Source of the DNA: Rhodopirellula sp. SM50
GTDB lineage: Bacteria > Planctomycetota > Planctomycetia > Pirellulales > Pirellulaceae
Reading direction: 5' to 3'
NCBI RefSeq assembly: GCF_002289565.1
Contig: NZ_NTFY01000067.1
Location: forward strand, 1 to 64,000
Length of the DNA stretch: 64,000 bases
Below, piece by piece: positions 29,193 through 38,817 of this stretch; the stretch's first letter is position 1; each line of letters opens with the position of its first letter. Both the position numbers and the translations under genes were made by a program. The notes under the pieces are model-generated. The model was not told the DNA's origin and searched no databases. It was given only the letters and a program-made list of their open reading frames with translations.

Positions 29193-29672
29193 TCACCCCT
29201 CTCGGAGGCGAACGGTGTAGCACCAGCGGTACGTGCCGCCACCGGAAAAGGTGCCGTCGGGTCGGATTCGCGTGGACGCCGTGTCGGCCGTGACGTTCGA
29301 TGCTGCCGCAGGTTCGATCTCGATCGCGGTCGAGTCGTGGTAGGTCGTGCCGAGTAGCTCAGGGGTTTCTTTCGCGCGACAGGCCCAATCGAAGCGAAAT
29401 CCTTCGGGCGCCGGTTCGACACTCAAACTCCAGTGACTCGTTCCCGCACAGCCGACACCGAGGGCCACGTCGCGTCCGTCGATTGATTCGATCGACAGCT
29501 GCTGGATCGGCGGCGATTGCGGCCAAGCCTGTTCACCGGTGCCGTTTCGGCAGGCGATCTGCCGGCCATCGAAATCGATGGTGTGATCGAAGCGGTCATG
29601 GGTCCAGACAAAGTGGACGGTGCCGAGACCCTGCGGATGTTGCAGCGAGAGCGGCGTGGTGGAGGTGGACAC
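29193..29672 (-). CDS. Protein of unknown function downstream of hisH
   Basis: A 159-residue soluble protein starting with GTG at 29672, 12 bp after the hisH stop. It is beta-rich (TVHFVWTHDRFDHTIDFDGR, GTSHWSLSVEPAPEGFRFDW, GGTYRWCYTVRLREG) and looks like an immunoglobulin- or lipocalin-like sandwich. No family is recognised. The close spacing suggests the same transcript as hisH. A longer frame upstream overlaps hisH and is not preferred. Confidence 0.6.
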   Translation of the reverse strand: MSTSTTPLSLQHPQGLGTVHFVWTHDRFDHTIDFDGRQIACRNGTGEQAWPQSPPIQQLSIESIDGRDVALGVGCAGTSHWSLSVEPAPEGFRFDWACRAKETPELLGTTYHDSTAIEIEPAAASNVTADTASTRIRPDGTFSGGGTYRWCYTVRLREG

Positions 29673-29683
29673 GATAGGTTTGG

Positions 29684-30313
29684 CTAGGTGTTGGGCTGGG
29701 TGCGGCCGGCGAGTTGGTGGAAGGATCGGAGCAGTTGCAGCCCGTTTGCCTGGCTTTTTTCGGGGTGAAACTGCGTCGCAAAAAGGTTCTCGCGTGACAC
29801 CATCGCGCAAAACTCGTGTCCGTAATCACAGGCCAGCGCCGTCAGCGATGGATCCTCCGGTCGGACGTAGTACGAGTGGACGAAGTAGAAGTGGCTTTCG
29901 TCGGCAAGGTCGTCCAGCAGCGCCGATTCAGACGTCTTGCGGACGGTGTTCCAGCCCATGTGCGGGACTTTGAACGTGTCGGGCAGTTCAAAGCGAACGA
30001 CGTCGCCGGGCAGAATGCCGAGCCCGCGGTGTGTTCCGTGCTCGTAACTTTGCTCGAACAGCAGCTGCAATCCCAAGCAGATTCCCAGGAAGGGGCGTCC
30101 GGTTTGGACAAAATCGTGAATCGGTTGTGCCAGATCGCGCCGGTTGATTTCCGCCATCGCGTCCCCAAACGCTCCGACACCGGGCAGGATCAATTGTTCC
30201 GCAGTGGCGATTTCGTGCGGGTCGGACGAAAAGACGGCTTGGCCGCCGACTCGTTCGATCGCTTTCTGGACGCTCCGCAAGTTCCCCATTTGGTAGTCAA
30301 CGATCGTGATCAT
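29684..30313 (-). CDS. hisH: Imidazole glycerol phosphate synthase, glutaminase subunit
   Basis: Supplies ammonia from glutamine to HisF in the fifth step of histidine biosynthesis. The 209-residue class I amidotransferase starts MITIVDYQMGNLRSVQKAIE. The nucleophile is Cys79 in GICLGLQLLFE, and the His-Glu pair is in ATQFHPEKSQ near the C terminus. PGVGAFGDAM and PHMGWNTV are also characteristic. The start at 30313 gives the standard length. It is divergent from hisE-hisG. hisF is not in the window. Confidence 0.95.
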   Translation of the reverse strand: MITIVDYQMGNLRSVQKAIERVGGQAVFSSDPHEIATAEQLILPGVGAFGDAMAEINRRDLAQPIHDFVQTGRPFLGICLGLQLLFEQSYEHGTHRGLGILPGDVVRFELPDTFKVPHMGWNTVRKTSESALLDDLADESHFYFVHSYYVRPEDPSLTALACDYGHEFCAMVSRENLFATQFHPEKSQANGLQLLRSFHQLAGRTQPNT

Positions 30314-30615
30314 GGCAAAAGCGACGGTTTGGGCAGCAAGAACATGGGCAACGAGAACGCAGTGAACACGGAAACGACACACTAATGGGAATTGCGTTCG
30401 CTGCAAATCCCCACCGCAACGAATCGCAACGGACGGTTGATCGCAAGCGACCGGCAGTCTCCCAGGCCCCTCCGTAAGGCAGTCGGAAAGGCTCTCGATT
30501 GGTGGCGGAGTGGACGCCGACAAACGTCTCATCTACGATCCCCGCTCCGACTATCGGGATTTTTTCTGCCGGGAATGACTGACGCCCCCTCCGCCTTACG
30601 AAACCGTTGTTTTCG

Positions 30616-30966
30616 ATGTCCGACTCGCTCCTGCCGCTGCGACGACTGATGCAAACTTTGACCGAGCGAGCCCAGACGCGCCCGGAAGGGTCCTACACGA
30701 CGAAGTTGATGGCGGGCGGGACCGGCAAGATCGGCGAAAAAATCTTGGAAGAGGCGCGCGAATTGATCGAGGCGGCCGACGAACCGGGCGAGGCCGGCCG
30801 CGAGCACTTCCTCTATGAGGCTGGGGATCTGATTTATCACACCCTGGTGATGTTAGCCTATCGCGGAGTCGATCTGGACGAGGTCGCCGCGGAACTGGGG
30901 CGTCGTGAAGGGACGTCCGGATTGGTCGAAAAAGCCAATCGAAGTCAACCGAAAACGGACGAATAG
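30616..30966 (+). CDS. hisE: Phosphoribosyl-ATP pyrophosphatase
   Basis: Hydrolyses phosphoribosyl-ATP to phosphoribosyl-AMP, the second step of histidine biosynthesis. The 116-residue MazG-like helical protein has the metal-binding signature KIGEKILEEARELIEAA and YEAGDLIYHTLVMLA. A TTG three codons upstream is an alternative start. It is separate from HisI, as in many bacteria. hisG begins 17 bp after its stop, so the two form an operon. Confidence 0.93.
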   Translation: MSDSLLPLRRLMQTLTERAQTRPEGSYTTKLMAGGTGKIGEKILEEARELIEAADEPGEAGREHFLYEAGDLIYHTLVMLAYRGVDLDEVAAELGRREGTSGLVEKANRSQPKTDE

Positions 30967-30982
30967 ACGCAAGCGATCCACC

Positions 30983-31846
30983 ATGGGACAACTGAGTAAC
31001 AATTTAAGAATCGGGCTTCCCAGCAAGGGGCGGCTCAGTGAGTTGTCCGGCGAGCTGCTGCTGCAGGCCGGACTGAATTTTCGCCGCCAAAACCGCGGGC
31101 TGTTCGCCAAGGTCAAGGGACTGCCGATCGATTTGGTCTTTTTGCGGACCGATGACATCCCGACCCTGGTGGCCGAGGGCGCCATCGACATGGGATTCAC
31201 CGGCAGCGATTTGGTGGAAGAAGCCAACGCCAACGTGACCACCCGGATGCGTTTGGGCGTCGGCCGATGCCGCTTGGCGATTTGCATCCCCGATGACAGC
31301 CCGATCCGATCGGCCAACGAGCTTGACGGAAAACGCATCGCAACCAGCTTCCCCCACATCACCAAAGCCTATCTGGGACAACACAACGCGTTGGCGCACA
31401 TGGTTTCGCTTTCCGGCAGCGTCGAAGTGATGATCCAATTGGGGGTGGCCGACGCGATCGTGGATCTGGTGGAAACCGGCAGCACGTTGGCGGCCAACCG
31501 TTTGCGAATCCTGGAGGAAATCGGTTCTTATGAAACGATTCTGATTCAAAACGATGCCTGTCGCGATTCGGAGATGGCCGATCGTGTGGTTCGACGGCTG
31601 GAAGGAGTGGTGATCGCGCGAGATTACTCGCTGCTGGAATACAACATTCCGACGGCCAAGCTGGCTGATGCGGAGAAGATCACGCCGGGATTCAATTCGC
31701 CGACCATCGGAACGCTCGAAGACGCAGCCTGGCGGAGCGTGCGGGTGATGGTGCGGAGCAGTGAGGTGATCGACGTCATGGAAAAACTCGAACGACTCGG
31801 CGCCTCGGCGATCTTCCAAACCACCATCTCCAACTGCAGACTCTAG
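30983..31846 (+). CDS. hisG: ATP phosphoribosyltransferase, long form
   Basis: Catalyses the first committed step of histidine biosynthesis, joining ATP and PRPP. The 287-residue length and C-terminal ACT-like regulatory domain (ISPGF-type region ITPGFNSPTIGTLEDAAWRS) identify the long, hexameric, histidine-inhibited form, which does not need HisZ. Typical blocks are IGLPSKGRLSELSGELLLQA, DLVFLRTDDIPTLVAEGAID and IVDLVETGSTLAAN. A family B repeat follows 35 bp after the stop. Confidence 0.95.
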   Translation: MGQLSNNLRIGLPSKGRLSELSGELLLQAGLNFRRQNRGLFAKVKGLPIDLVFLRTDDIPTLVAEGAIDMGFTGSDLVEEANANVTTRMRLGVGRCRLAICIPDDSPIRSANELDGKRIATSFPHITKAYLGQHNALAHMVSLSGSVEVMIQLGVADAIVDLVETGSTLAANRLRILEEIGSYETILIQNDACRDSEMADRVVRRLEGVVIARDYSLLEYNIPTAKLADAEKITPGFNSPTIGTLEDAAWRSVRVMVRSSEVIDVMEKLERLGASAIFQTTISNCRL

Positions 31847-31881
31847 CGGTCCGTCGATTGGCCCCTTTTCCGCTCAAAGGT

Positions 31882-31962
31882 GTTAGCGGAACGGCGCGAG
31901 CCGTCCGGTCGCGCTTCAAAAATACCTTGAAAAGACCGGAGGGCTTGCGCCCTACCGCTAAC
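31882..31962. repeat. Family B repeat, short form
   Basis: GTTAGCGGAACGGCGCGAGC is followed by its inverted partner ending CCCTACCGCTAAC. It closely matches the copy at 27259-27338 and lies between hisG and the rhodanese gene. Confidence 0.8.
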
Positions 31963-32048
31963 AACAAACACCCCGCTTGGCGTCGAAGTAGATGGCATTG
32001 GGCTTACGCCTGCGGGTTCCAACCAACAGACCACGAGGACGGAAAACG

Positions 32049-32387
32049 ATGTCCAACGACTATCCGATCGAAATTGATGTTCAAACCGTCAAAGCACTTC
32101 AGGATTCGGATGAATCCTTCTTGTTGCTCGATGTGCGTCAAAATGAAGAGTATGCGACCGCAAAGATCGATGGCAGCGTGCTGATTCCGATGGGGGAGCT
32201 GGGGCAACGTCTGGATGAATTGGACCCGTACAAGGATCAACGGATCGTGGTGCATTGCCACCACGGCGGACGCAGCATGCAGGTGACCGAGGCATTGCGG
32301 TCACGTGGTTTTGACAAGGTTCAGAACATGGCCGGCGGGATTGACGCCTGGAGCCTGCAAATCGACAGCTCGGTTCCGCGTTATTAA
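32049..32387 (+). CDS. Rhodanese-like sulfurtransferase
   Basis: A 112-residue single-domain rhodanese. The active-site loop is CHHGGRS, with the catalytic Cys70, and the domain ends with the usual NMAGGIDAWSLQID. LLLDVRQNEEYATAKIDGSV is the conserved N-terminal block. Single-domain rhodaneses carry persulfide sulfur to various acceptors; the specific acceptor is unknown. ATG at 32049 is chosen because the family begins about there. Confidence 0.9.
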   Translation: MSNDYPIEIDVQTVKALQDSDESFLLLDVRQNEEYATAKIDGSVLIPMGELGQRLDELDPYKDQRIVVHCHHGGRSMQVTEALRSRGFDKVQNMAGGIDAWSLQIDSSVPRY

Positions 32388-32552
32388 TCCGGCGCCGAAC
32401 GCGGCGGAGTGGTGCAGGTCAGGGTACATTAGAGGAATGGGTTGTTGACGCCCTATTGTGAAAGCAGTTCCGTCGCGTTCCCGATTCCGGGTGACGGCGT
32501 TCCACTGCTGACGACTCTTCGATGATGATTTCGGCGACTGCTGGAGGCCCGC

Positions 32553-33617
32553 ATGTTCACCCACGGAAACGAATCGCGACAGTCCGAAACCGACGCGGAG
32601 TCGTCTGATGCCCCGATTGCCGACCAGCGGGAACGGCGTGATTCCCCCTCGGCCGCCGGCCGGCCCCACACCGATCCCGAGGTCGCTCGCGGGCTGTTGG
32701 GGAAAATCGAGACGGTCCGGACGCAATTGCAGAGCGTGATCCGCGGCAAAGCGGACGTCATCGATTCGGTGCTGACTTGTATCCTGGCCGAAGGGTCGGT
32801 GCTGGTCGAGGATGTTCCCGGTGTCGGCAAGACCACGCTGGCCAAGTCCATCGCGGCGCTGATCGACTTGGATTTCCAGCGGATCCAGTGCACGCCCGAC
32901 CTGCTGCCATCGGATATCTTGGGCAGCGCCATTTTCCAACCCGCCAGCGGCGAGTTTCACTTTCGTCGCGGCCCGATTTTTTGCAACCTGTTGATCGCCG
33001 ACGAAATCAACCGCGCCTCGCCGCGAACCCAGAGCGCCCTGTTGGAGGCGATGGCAGAGTCCCAGGTCACGATCGATTCGACGCAGTATCGGTTGGAGAA
33101 ACCGTTTATCGTCATCGCGACTCAAAACCCGGTCGGATTTGAAGGGACCTATCCCCTGCCGGAATCGCAGCTGGATCGGTTCTTGTTCCGATTGTCGATG
33201 GATTACCCGGATCAAGAAAGCGAAATTGATTTGTTGCTCGACCAAGCATCGCATGACCCTTCGAGCGAGCTGACGCCGGTGATGCATCGTGACGACCTGG
33301 CGATGCTGCAGCGTTTTGTTCGCGAAGTCACGGTGGATCGAAAGGTGGTCCGCTATCTGGTGGCGCTGGTCAATGCGACCCGCCAGGACACGCGGTTGCG
33401 GGTCGGTTGCAGTCCTCGCGGATCAAAGATGTTGCTGCGCGCGGCACAGGCTCGGGCGGTGCTGGACCAACGCGATTACGTGTTGCCCGACGACATTCAA
33501 GAAGTCGCCGTCGCCGTGCTCGCCCACCGAGTCTCGATGCGCTCGGTGTCCACGTCGTGGAATGATGCGGCGTCGGTGATCGACGAGCTGATGCGGCAGA
33601 CGGAGGTGGTGGTGTGA
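32553..33617 (+). CDS. MoxR-family AAA ATPase
   Basis: A 354-residue AAA+ ATPase that probably acts as a chaperone for a partner with a von Willebrand or DUF58 domain. Walker A is PGVGKTTLAKSI (about residue 90). Walker B is LLIADEINRASPRTQSALLE, and sensor 1 is VIATQNPVGFEGTYPLPES. CTGGAGG sits five bases before the ATG. The stop overlaps the next gene by GTGA. The order MoxR, DUF58, transglutaminase is widespread in bacteria. Confidence 0.93.
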   Translation: MFTHGNESRQSETDAESSDAPIADQRERRDSPSAAGRPHTDPEVARGLLGKIETVRTQLQSVIRGKADVIDSVLTCILAEGSVLVEDVPGVGKTTLAKSIAALIDLDFQRIQCTPDLLPSDILGSAIFQPASGEFHFRRGPIFCNLLIADEINRASPRTQSALLEAMAESQVTIDSTQYRLEKPFIVIATQNPVGFEGTYPLPESQLDRFLFRLSMDYPDQESEIDLLLDQASHDPSSELTPVMHRDDLAMLQRFVREVTVDRKVVRYLVALVNATRQDTRLRVGCSPRGSKMLLRAAQARAVLDQRDYVLPDDIQEVAVAVLAHRVSMRSVSTSWNDAASVIDELMRQTEVVV

Positions 33618-35062
33618 GTGCGGACGTGTCGGTCAATCCGCCGGCTGCACCAGGTGAGACGCTTGGCAGCCAGGGTAATGGCAGCCAGGAGTCGAGTAGC
33701 CAGGGGGGAATGGCTGGGCGCGCGATGCGGCCGGAGGATGGCCGCGATCGGGGCCGCCCCGTGACCGTCGCGGCGGGCAGAACGTGGAGGCGGGTGGCGC
33801 GCCGCGTGTTGCACGGTTTGGCGCGCATTGTGACCGCACCGATTCGGGCCTACTTGTCGCTCCGCCGCAGCATGACCGTCGCGTCGGTGTCCGTGTTGTT
33901 GACGTTGTTCATGACGCTCAATGTGATCTGGGGGTTTCCCTGGAACGGCATGATGGGAGCCGCGGTCGGGTTGCTGGTGGTCGGTTTCGCGATCAATCGA
34001 ATCATGTGTCCGCGATTGAAGATGAGCGTCTCGCTCCCCCGATCCGCCGTCGCCGGGCACCCGTTCTCGGTCAACGTTCGGCTGACCAATGCCAGAATGT
34101 TGCCGGCATTGAACGTTCGTGTCGGCTGGCACCGCGAAGGTGTCCGCGACATCTACCCTCGTCGCAGTGCGACGGTATGGGACGCCTCACCGCCGGTGTC
34201 GTTGGATCTGTTGCGGAGCGGCGACCAGATGCAATGGCACGGGGCGATGCGATTTCACGATCGAGGCATCCACGCGTTGCCGGACTTTCAAGTCGCATCC
34301 ACGTTTCCGTTTTACTTGTTCCATTGTCGCCGCGGCATGGCCACCGACACCCAGATCGCGATCACGCCGGCACCGGCCCGCGATGACGATGATTCGACCA
34401 CACGCGCGCTGCTCGCCGCGATCGGCGACTGGGCACAGCAGCTCGTCGCCGGTGCCCCGGTGGAGTACGTCGGGAACCGAGAGTATGAAGTCGGTGTGCC
34501 GGTGCGGCGATGGGATTTCGCCTCCTGGGCGCGGCTGGGGCGTCCGATCGTTCGCGAGTATCAATCTCCATCGATCCAGGCGGTGACTCTGATCGTCGAC
34601 ACGTCGCAGCGCCCGGTCGACGATCGTTCCGCATCACGCGCCCAGTTGAAGCAGCGGAAACTCGAGGCGGAGGCATTGTTTGAACGATTGATGTCGGTCA
34701 CCGCGACCGCGATCGCCGAGATCACCAGTCGACGGGTGCAGCTTAATCTTTGTCTGACCCATGAGCCGGTCGTCGAGCTCCCCACCCGTTCGCTGGCCCA
34801 GCCGACCGAAGACGTCGAGCGGATGCTCGTTCGCCTGGCGGCCGCCACGCCGGTCGATCCACTCTTGGGTGAAGAACGTGTTCACGAAGCGATCCAATCG
34901 ATCCGGTCGCAACCGACGTTGATCTTTTCGATGTTGGATCTCGGCGATCAAGAGCGCGCCGGACTTGCCGGCACCCTGCCCGGTCACGTGACCTACATGA
35001 GGATCCGACCTCCAAAACGCGAGGGCCACGACGCACATTCGGGAGATGCAGATGATCGATAA
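33614..35062 (+). CDS. DUF58 domain protein
   Basis: A 482-residue protein with a GTG start that overlaps the MoxR stop. Two membrane helices are likely at about residues 85-125 (VASVSVLLTLFMTLNVIWGF, GAAVGLLVVGFAINRI). The DUF58 block is YEVGVPVRRWDFASWARLG followed by a von Willebrand-like strand TLIVDTSQRP. The protein is the likely client of the MoxR ATPase. A disordered Gln/Ser-rich N terminus of about 45 residues is unusual. Its exact biochemical role is not known for the family. Confidence 0.88.
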   Translation: MSADVSVNPPAAPGETLGSQGNGSQESSSQGGMAGRAMRPEDGRDRGRPVTVAAGRTWRRVARRVLHGLARIVTAPIRAYLSLRRSMTVASVSVLLTLFMTLNVIWGFPWNGMMGAAVGLLVVGFAINRIMCPRLKMSVSLPRSAVAGHPFSVNVRLTNARMLPALNVRVGWHREGVRDIYPRRSATVWDASPPVSLDLLRSGDQMQWHGAMRFHDRGIHALPDFQVASTFPFYLFHCRRGMATDTQIAITPAPARDDDDSTTRALLAAIGDWAQQLVAGAPVEYVGNREYEVGVPVRRWDFASWARLGRPIVREYQSPSIQAVTLIVDTSQRPVDDRSASRAQLKQRKLEAEALFERLMSVTATAIAEITSRRVQLNLCLTHEPVVELPTRSLAQPTEDVERMLVRLAAATPVDPLLGEERVHEAIQSIRSQPTLIFSMLDLGDQERAGLAGTLPGHVTYMRIRPPKREGHDAHSGDADDR

Positions 35063-37421
35063 ACCGATCCATCGACGCAGTTCGCTGGTCGCTGCCGATC
35101 GATTGAACGATTCGCCGGCAAAGTTCTGGCTGTTGCCGGGGTTGTTGTTGGTCCAGGCAATCTTCGTGGGATCGGCGTTCGAAACGATGGCGATGACCTT
35201 GGGCGCGTTTGCGTTTGCCCTACTCGTCGTCGGTTTTTTTCTGCAGGGGATCGGGCAGCGCGCCGCGGTTCGGGCAAAGTCCGCGTCAGCGAACCGCCAC
35301 CCGGGGCAGTCTGACTCGCTCGCGCCGGCAACCCCAGCCGACGCCCGCCACAAGGATCGCGCGGGGACGCCTCCCGGCAGCGATCACCTGATGCTGTTGC
35401 GGAAATTTGCGATGTTGCCAGTCTTGCTAATCGTCAGCGGACTGGGGGTGTCGCTGCGGATCGTGCATCACATGTCGGGCAATCTGAATCCGGTCGCGAT
35501 GGTCGTCGATTCCACGTCGCACCTGGCATTTCTGGTGATTGCGACGCTATGGGTGTTCTACCCGCGTCGCGGACATCCGGCGATGTTGGGCTGTGGTCTG
35601 TTGCTGGTTCTGACGACCGTGACCGGTGGTGGGGTCAGCCAAACGATCACCGGCCAGTTGGTCGCCGCGCTGGCGACGGTGATCGCATTTTCATTCGGGG
35701 CGGACCACATCCTGCGGCGTTGGCAGAGCGATGGATCCAGGACCCGACGCAAGTCGGCGCAAGAACGATTTCCCAAGACCACCCCCCTGCCCCGATCCAC
35801 CGTTTCGATCTCGACCCATTCGGATCAGGCGAGCGCTGGCCGCAGTACCTTGATCTATTCGGTGTTGGCACTCTCGGTCTTGCTGATGTCCACCAGCGCC
35901 GCGGGGCACTTGGCCAACCACATCGTGCCGGGGCTGCAGCTGGATTTCTTCGATCGCCTCTCTCAATCGCTCGAAGCGGTCACGGCCAACTCCATCATCG
36001 GTGGCTCTCGCTATGTCAGGGGCAGCAAGCTGGGGTCGGTCCGAAATCACATGATCGGAGATCCGGGCGAAGCGGCCGTCCGCGCGTTTTCGGTCACCGC
36101 TCCCGGATATCTACGTGGCACGGTGTTTGATTTGTATCTCGATGGCCGTTGGTCCTCGGCCTCGTATCGCAACTTCACACGCGGGGTCGAGATCGAGTCG
36201 ATTCTGCCGCGAACGGCCGAGGTGGAGGGTCCCGGTGAGACAACTCTGGTCGTCAGCAATGGTGCCAGCTTGGAACGATTTCACGTGCCAAAGAATCCGC
36301 CAGAAGAGGATTCGGATGAGGACTTGTTGGGCACGATCGAAGTTCACAATGTGCCGCTCAAAGGCCGACTGATCTTTACAGCACTCTCGACCGATTGGAT
36401 CGAAGCGGCAACGTCCGGCGCAAGGCTTTCGCATCATGACATGGTGGTCAATGGAGTGGATTCTCGACAGCCCTATGTGTTGGGCATCCGCTCGGACGCA
36501 CCGCGGGAAACACTCGATCCGCTACGCGAAGCGATCCTGCTCGAATTGCCGCGGCAATTACGGAATGCCATTGCACCGGTTGCGCGATCGGTTTGTGACG
36601 GACGACTGACCGCCCGATCGAAAGCACGCGCCATCGAAGACTACTTCCAAGCCAACTATCGCTACTCCCTCAGCGGCGTGACGACACCGACGAACGTCGA
36701 TCCGATCGAACACTTCTTGAGCACTCAGCACCCGGCGCACTGCGAGTTTTTTGCCAGTGCCGCCGCCGTCATGCTTCGCGCCGAAGGCGTCCCGACGCGT
36801 TATGTGACCGGGTATGTCGTCACCGAACGGAGCGAAGGAGACGACTATTGGCTGGCGAGGAATCGCGACGCCCACGCTTGGGTGGAAGCGTACGATGAAA
36901 TCAGCGAGCAATGGTTTCCCGTCGAGGCCACGGTCGGACGGACGTACCGAACGTTGATGACCGAGCAAGGTTTGGACGATACGAGTGCCGGCGCCCAAGA
37001 CGGTTTCTTGGATGGCGAGGAGGACCAGTCGCTGCTGGGGATGATCGTGGGACGGCTGTTGTCGTTTCGCGCAACCGATTCGTTGACGTTTCTGTTTCGC
37101 ATCGCCCAGTTGCCACTGTTCTGCATCGTCGTTGGACTGCTCTGGATCCGCCACCGCCAAAAACAACGGGCCGGTAGCGATCCGATGGAGTTCGAAAGTC
37201 GGCAAATGTTGCATCGGGTGGATCGAAAGCTGCGCAAACACGCGCTGATTCGTGATCGATCCGAAACCTTGCATCAGTTCGCGTCCAGGGTCGAGTCGGT
37301 CGCGGGCGAGCGACCCGAAGCGGCGAGCTGGTTGGCCCGTGCCGCACAGTGGTATCGAGACTACGCCGCGGCTCGCTATCGCGGCAAGATGCCAACCCCG
37401 ATGGATGTGACGGGCGGGTGA
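35046..37421 (+). CDS. TgpA-like membrane transglutaminase
   Basis: A 791-residue membrane protein. Several N-terminal helices (FWLLPGLLLVQAIFVGSAFE, FALLVVGFFLQGIG, LPVLLIVSGLGVSLRIV) precede an extracytoplasmic transglutaminase core. The catalytic Cys is in HPAHCEFFASAAA and the His in RDAHAWVEAY; the third position is Glu in FPVEATVG in place of the usual Asp. One more helix (LPLFCIVVGLLWIRHRQ) and a DUF4129-like cytoplasmic tail follow. It overlaps the DUF58 gene by 17 bp and is the third member of this operon. Confidence 0.88.
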   Translation: MQMIDKPIHRRSSLVAADRLNDSPAKFWLLPGLLLVQAIFVGSAFETMAMTLGAFAFALLVVGFFLQGIGQRAAVRAKSASANRHPGQSDSLAPATPADARHKDRAGTPPGSDHLMLLRKFAMLPVLLIVSGLGVSLRIVHHMSGNLNPVAMVVDSTSHLAFLVIATLWVFYPRRGHPAMLGCGLLLVLTTVTGGGVSQTITGQLVAALATVIAFSFGADHILRRWQSDGSRTRRKSAQERFPKTTPLPRSTVSISTHSDQASAGRSTLIYSVLALSVLLMSTSAAGHLANHIVPGLQLDFFDRLSQSLEAVTANSIIGGSRYVRGSKLGSVRNHMIGDPGEAAVRAFSVTAPGYLRGTVFDLYLDGRWSSASYRNFTRGVEIESILPRTAEVEGPGETTLVVSNGASLERFHVPKNPPEEDSDEDLLGTIEVHNVPLKGRLIFTALSTDWIEAATSGARLSHHDMVVNGVDSRQPYVLGIRSDAPRETLDPLREAILLELPRQLRNAIAPVARSVCDGRLTARSKARAIEDYFQANYRYSLSGVTTPTNVDPIEHFLSTQHPAHCEFFASAAAVMLRAEGVPTRYVTGYVVTERSEGDDYWLARNRDAHAWVEAYDEISEQWFPVEATVGRTYRTLMTEQGLDDTSAGAQDGFLDGEEDQSLLGMIVGRLLSFRATDSLTFLFRIAQLPLFCIVVGLLWIRHRQKQRAGSDPMEFESRQMLHRVDRKLRKHALIRDRSETLHQFASRVESVAGERPEAASWLARAAQWYRDYAAARYRGKMPTPMDVTGG

Positions 37422-37738
37422 ACGGTCAATTGGATTACAAACAGATCGATGCGGAAACGTTGCGGGTCCGCGTCCGCGTCACGCCGGGCGCCAAGAAGGC
37501 CGGAATCGGCGGCACCCACGACGGAGCGCTGAAGGTTGCGGTTCACCAGGCACCCGAGAATGGGAAAGCCAACCAGGCGGTCATCAAAACGATCGCCAAG
37601 CAACTCGGGATCAGTAAGAGCCGGGTCGTGATCTTGGCCGGACAATCCGCTCGTGTGAAATCAATCGAAATCAACGGATTGGCCGCGGCCGAGGCGATCG
37701 AGCGACTGACGGCATTGGCGTCCGCGCCGCTTCAATGA
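37418..37738 (+). CDS. DUF167 (YggU) family protein
   Basis: A 106-residue protein, GTG start overlapping the transglutaminase stop by GTGA. The family signature VRVTPGAKKAGIGG, VHQAPENGKANQAVIKTIAK and LGISKSRVVILAGQSARVKS is complete. Members are small nucleotide- or RNA-associated proteins of unknown function. The overlap makes it the fourth gene of the MoxR operon, where DUF167 is not a usual member. Confidence 0.88.
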   Translation: MNGQLDYKQIDAETLRVRVRVTPGAKKAGIGGTHDGALKVAVHQAPENGKANQAVIKTIAKQLGISKSRVVILAGQSARVKSIEINGLAAAEAIERLTALASAPLQ

Positions 37739-38146
37739 CTCTCCCTGCCAGGCAGCGGTCTCGACACCCCTGAATCACCGTCCCCGGCAGCATTGGTATC
37801 GACGCATCTTTTGCATGTCAGATCTGTTTTGAGTCGCTGGTTTCGGCCAACGGCCGTTTACCTCCATCACCTTGGTCATCGCCCAAGGTCCGCTGATCCG
37901 CACAATCGGCACCATCGGCCAGATTCGCGAGTCGTTAGAGTTTCTCTTGCCCCATTCTGTTCTCTAAACGGACTCCTTTGCCTAATCAGCGTGCTAGGTT
38001 TTTTTGGCCCAGCGTTCAGCAAACTTCCAGCGAGAACCATCGCCAACGCTAACCGTCCCTGACCGCGACTAAAGTCGCAAACGGTGACGGTCGCAACGCA
38101 ACGCACGGGGCCGGATGGTTCGACTGTTTCCCAAGGAATCCAACGC
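37739..38146 (+). other. 408-bp intergenic region, no gene seen
   Basis: No frame here shows plausible protein composition, and no tRNA or known riboswitch fold was recognised. The second half presumably contains the promoter and leader of the downstream gene. It is one of the few long gaps in the window without a repeat of families A-C. Confidence 0.4.
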
Positions 38147-38632
<486 letters not shown>

Positions 38633-38650
38633 GCGACGAGCGGAAATTAA

Positions 38651-38707
38651 GTGGGATAGGCTTCCAGCCTGTCGATGCTGAAATGACAGGCTGGAAGCCT
38701 ATCCCAC
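38651..38707. repeat. Family A inverted pair
   Basis: A left arm beginning GTGGGATAGGCTTCC and a right arm ending AGCCTATCCCAC are separated by GATGCTGAAAT. It matches the arms flanking the block at 5079-5642, and lies 18 bp downstream of the preceding stop codon. Confidence 0.9.
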
Positions 38708-38778
38708 TTTAAAAGATCCGACACTTATATTCCGCTCGTTGCTAAGCGATTGCACCGCAGCAACGAAACATTCAAGTT

Positions 38779-38817
38779 GGGCATCTGGCGACGGGGCATC
38801 GCCAGATGCCCTTTTTT
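38779..38817 (+). terminator. Strong Rho-independent terminator between convergent genes
   Basis: GGGCATCTGGCG pairs with its complement CGCCAGATGCCC around a GACGGGGCAT-type loop and is followed by TTTTTT. The T-run overlaps the stop codon of the minus-strand dehydratase gene, so the stem may end transcription from both sides. Confidence 0.85.
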
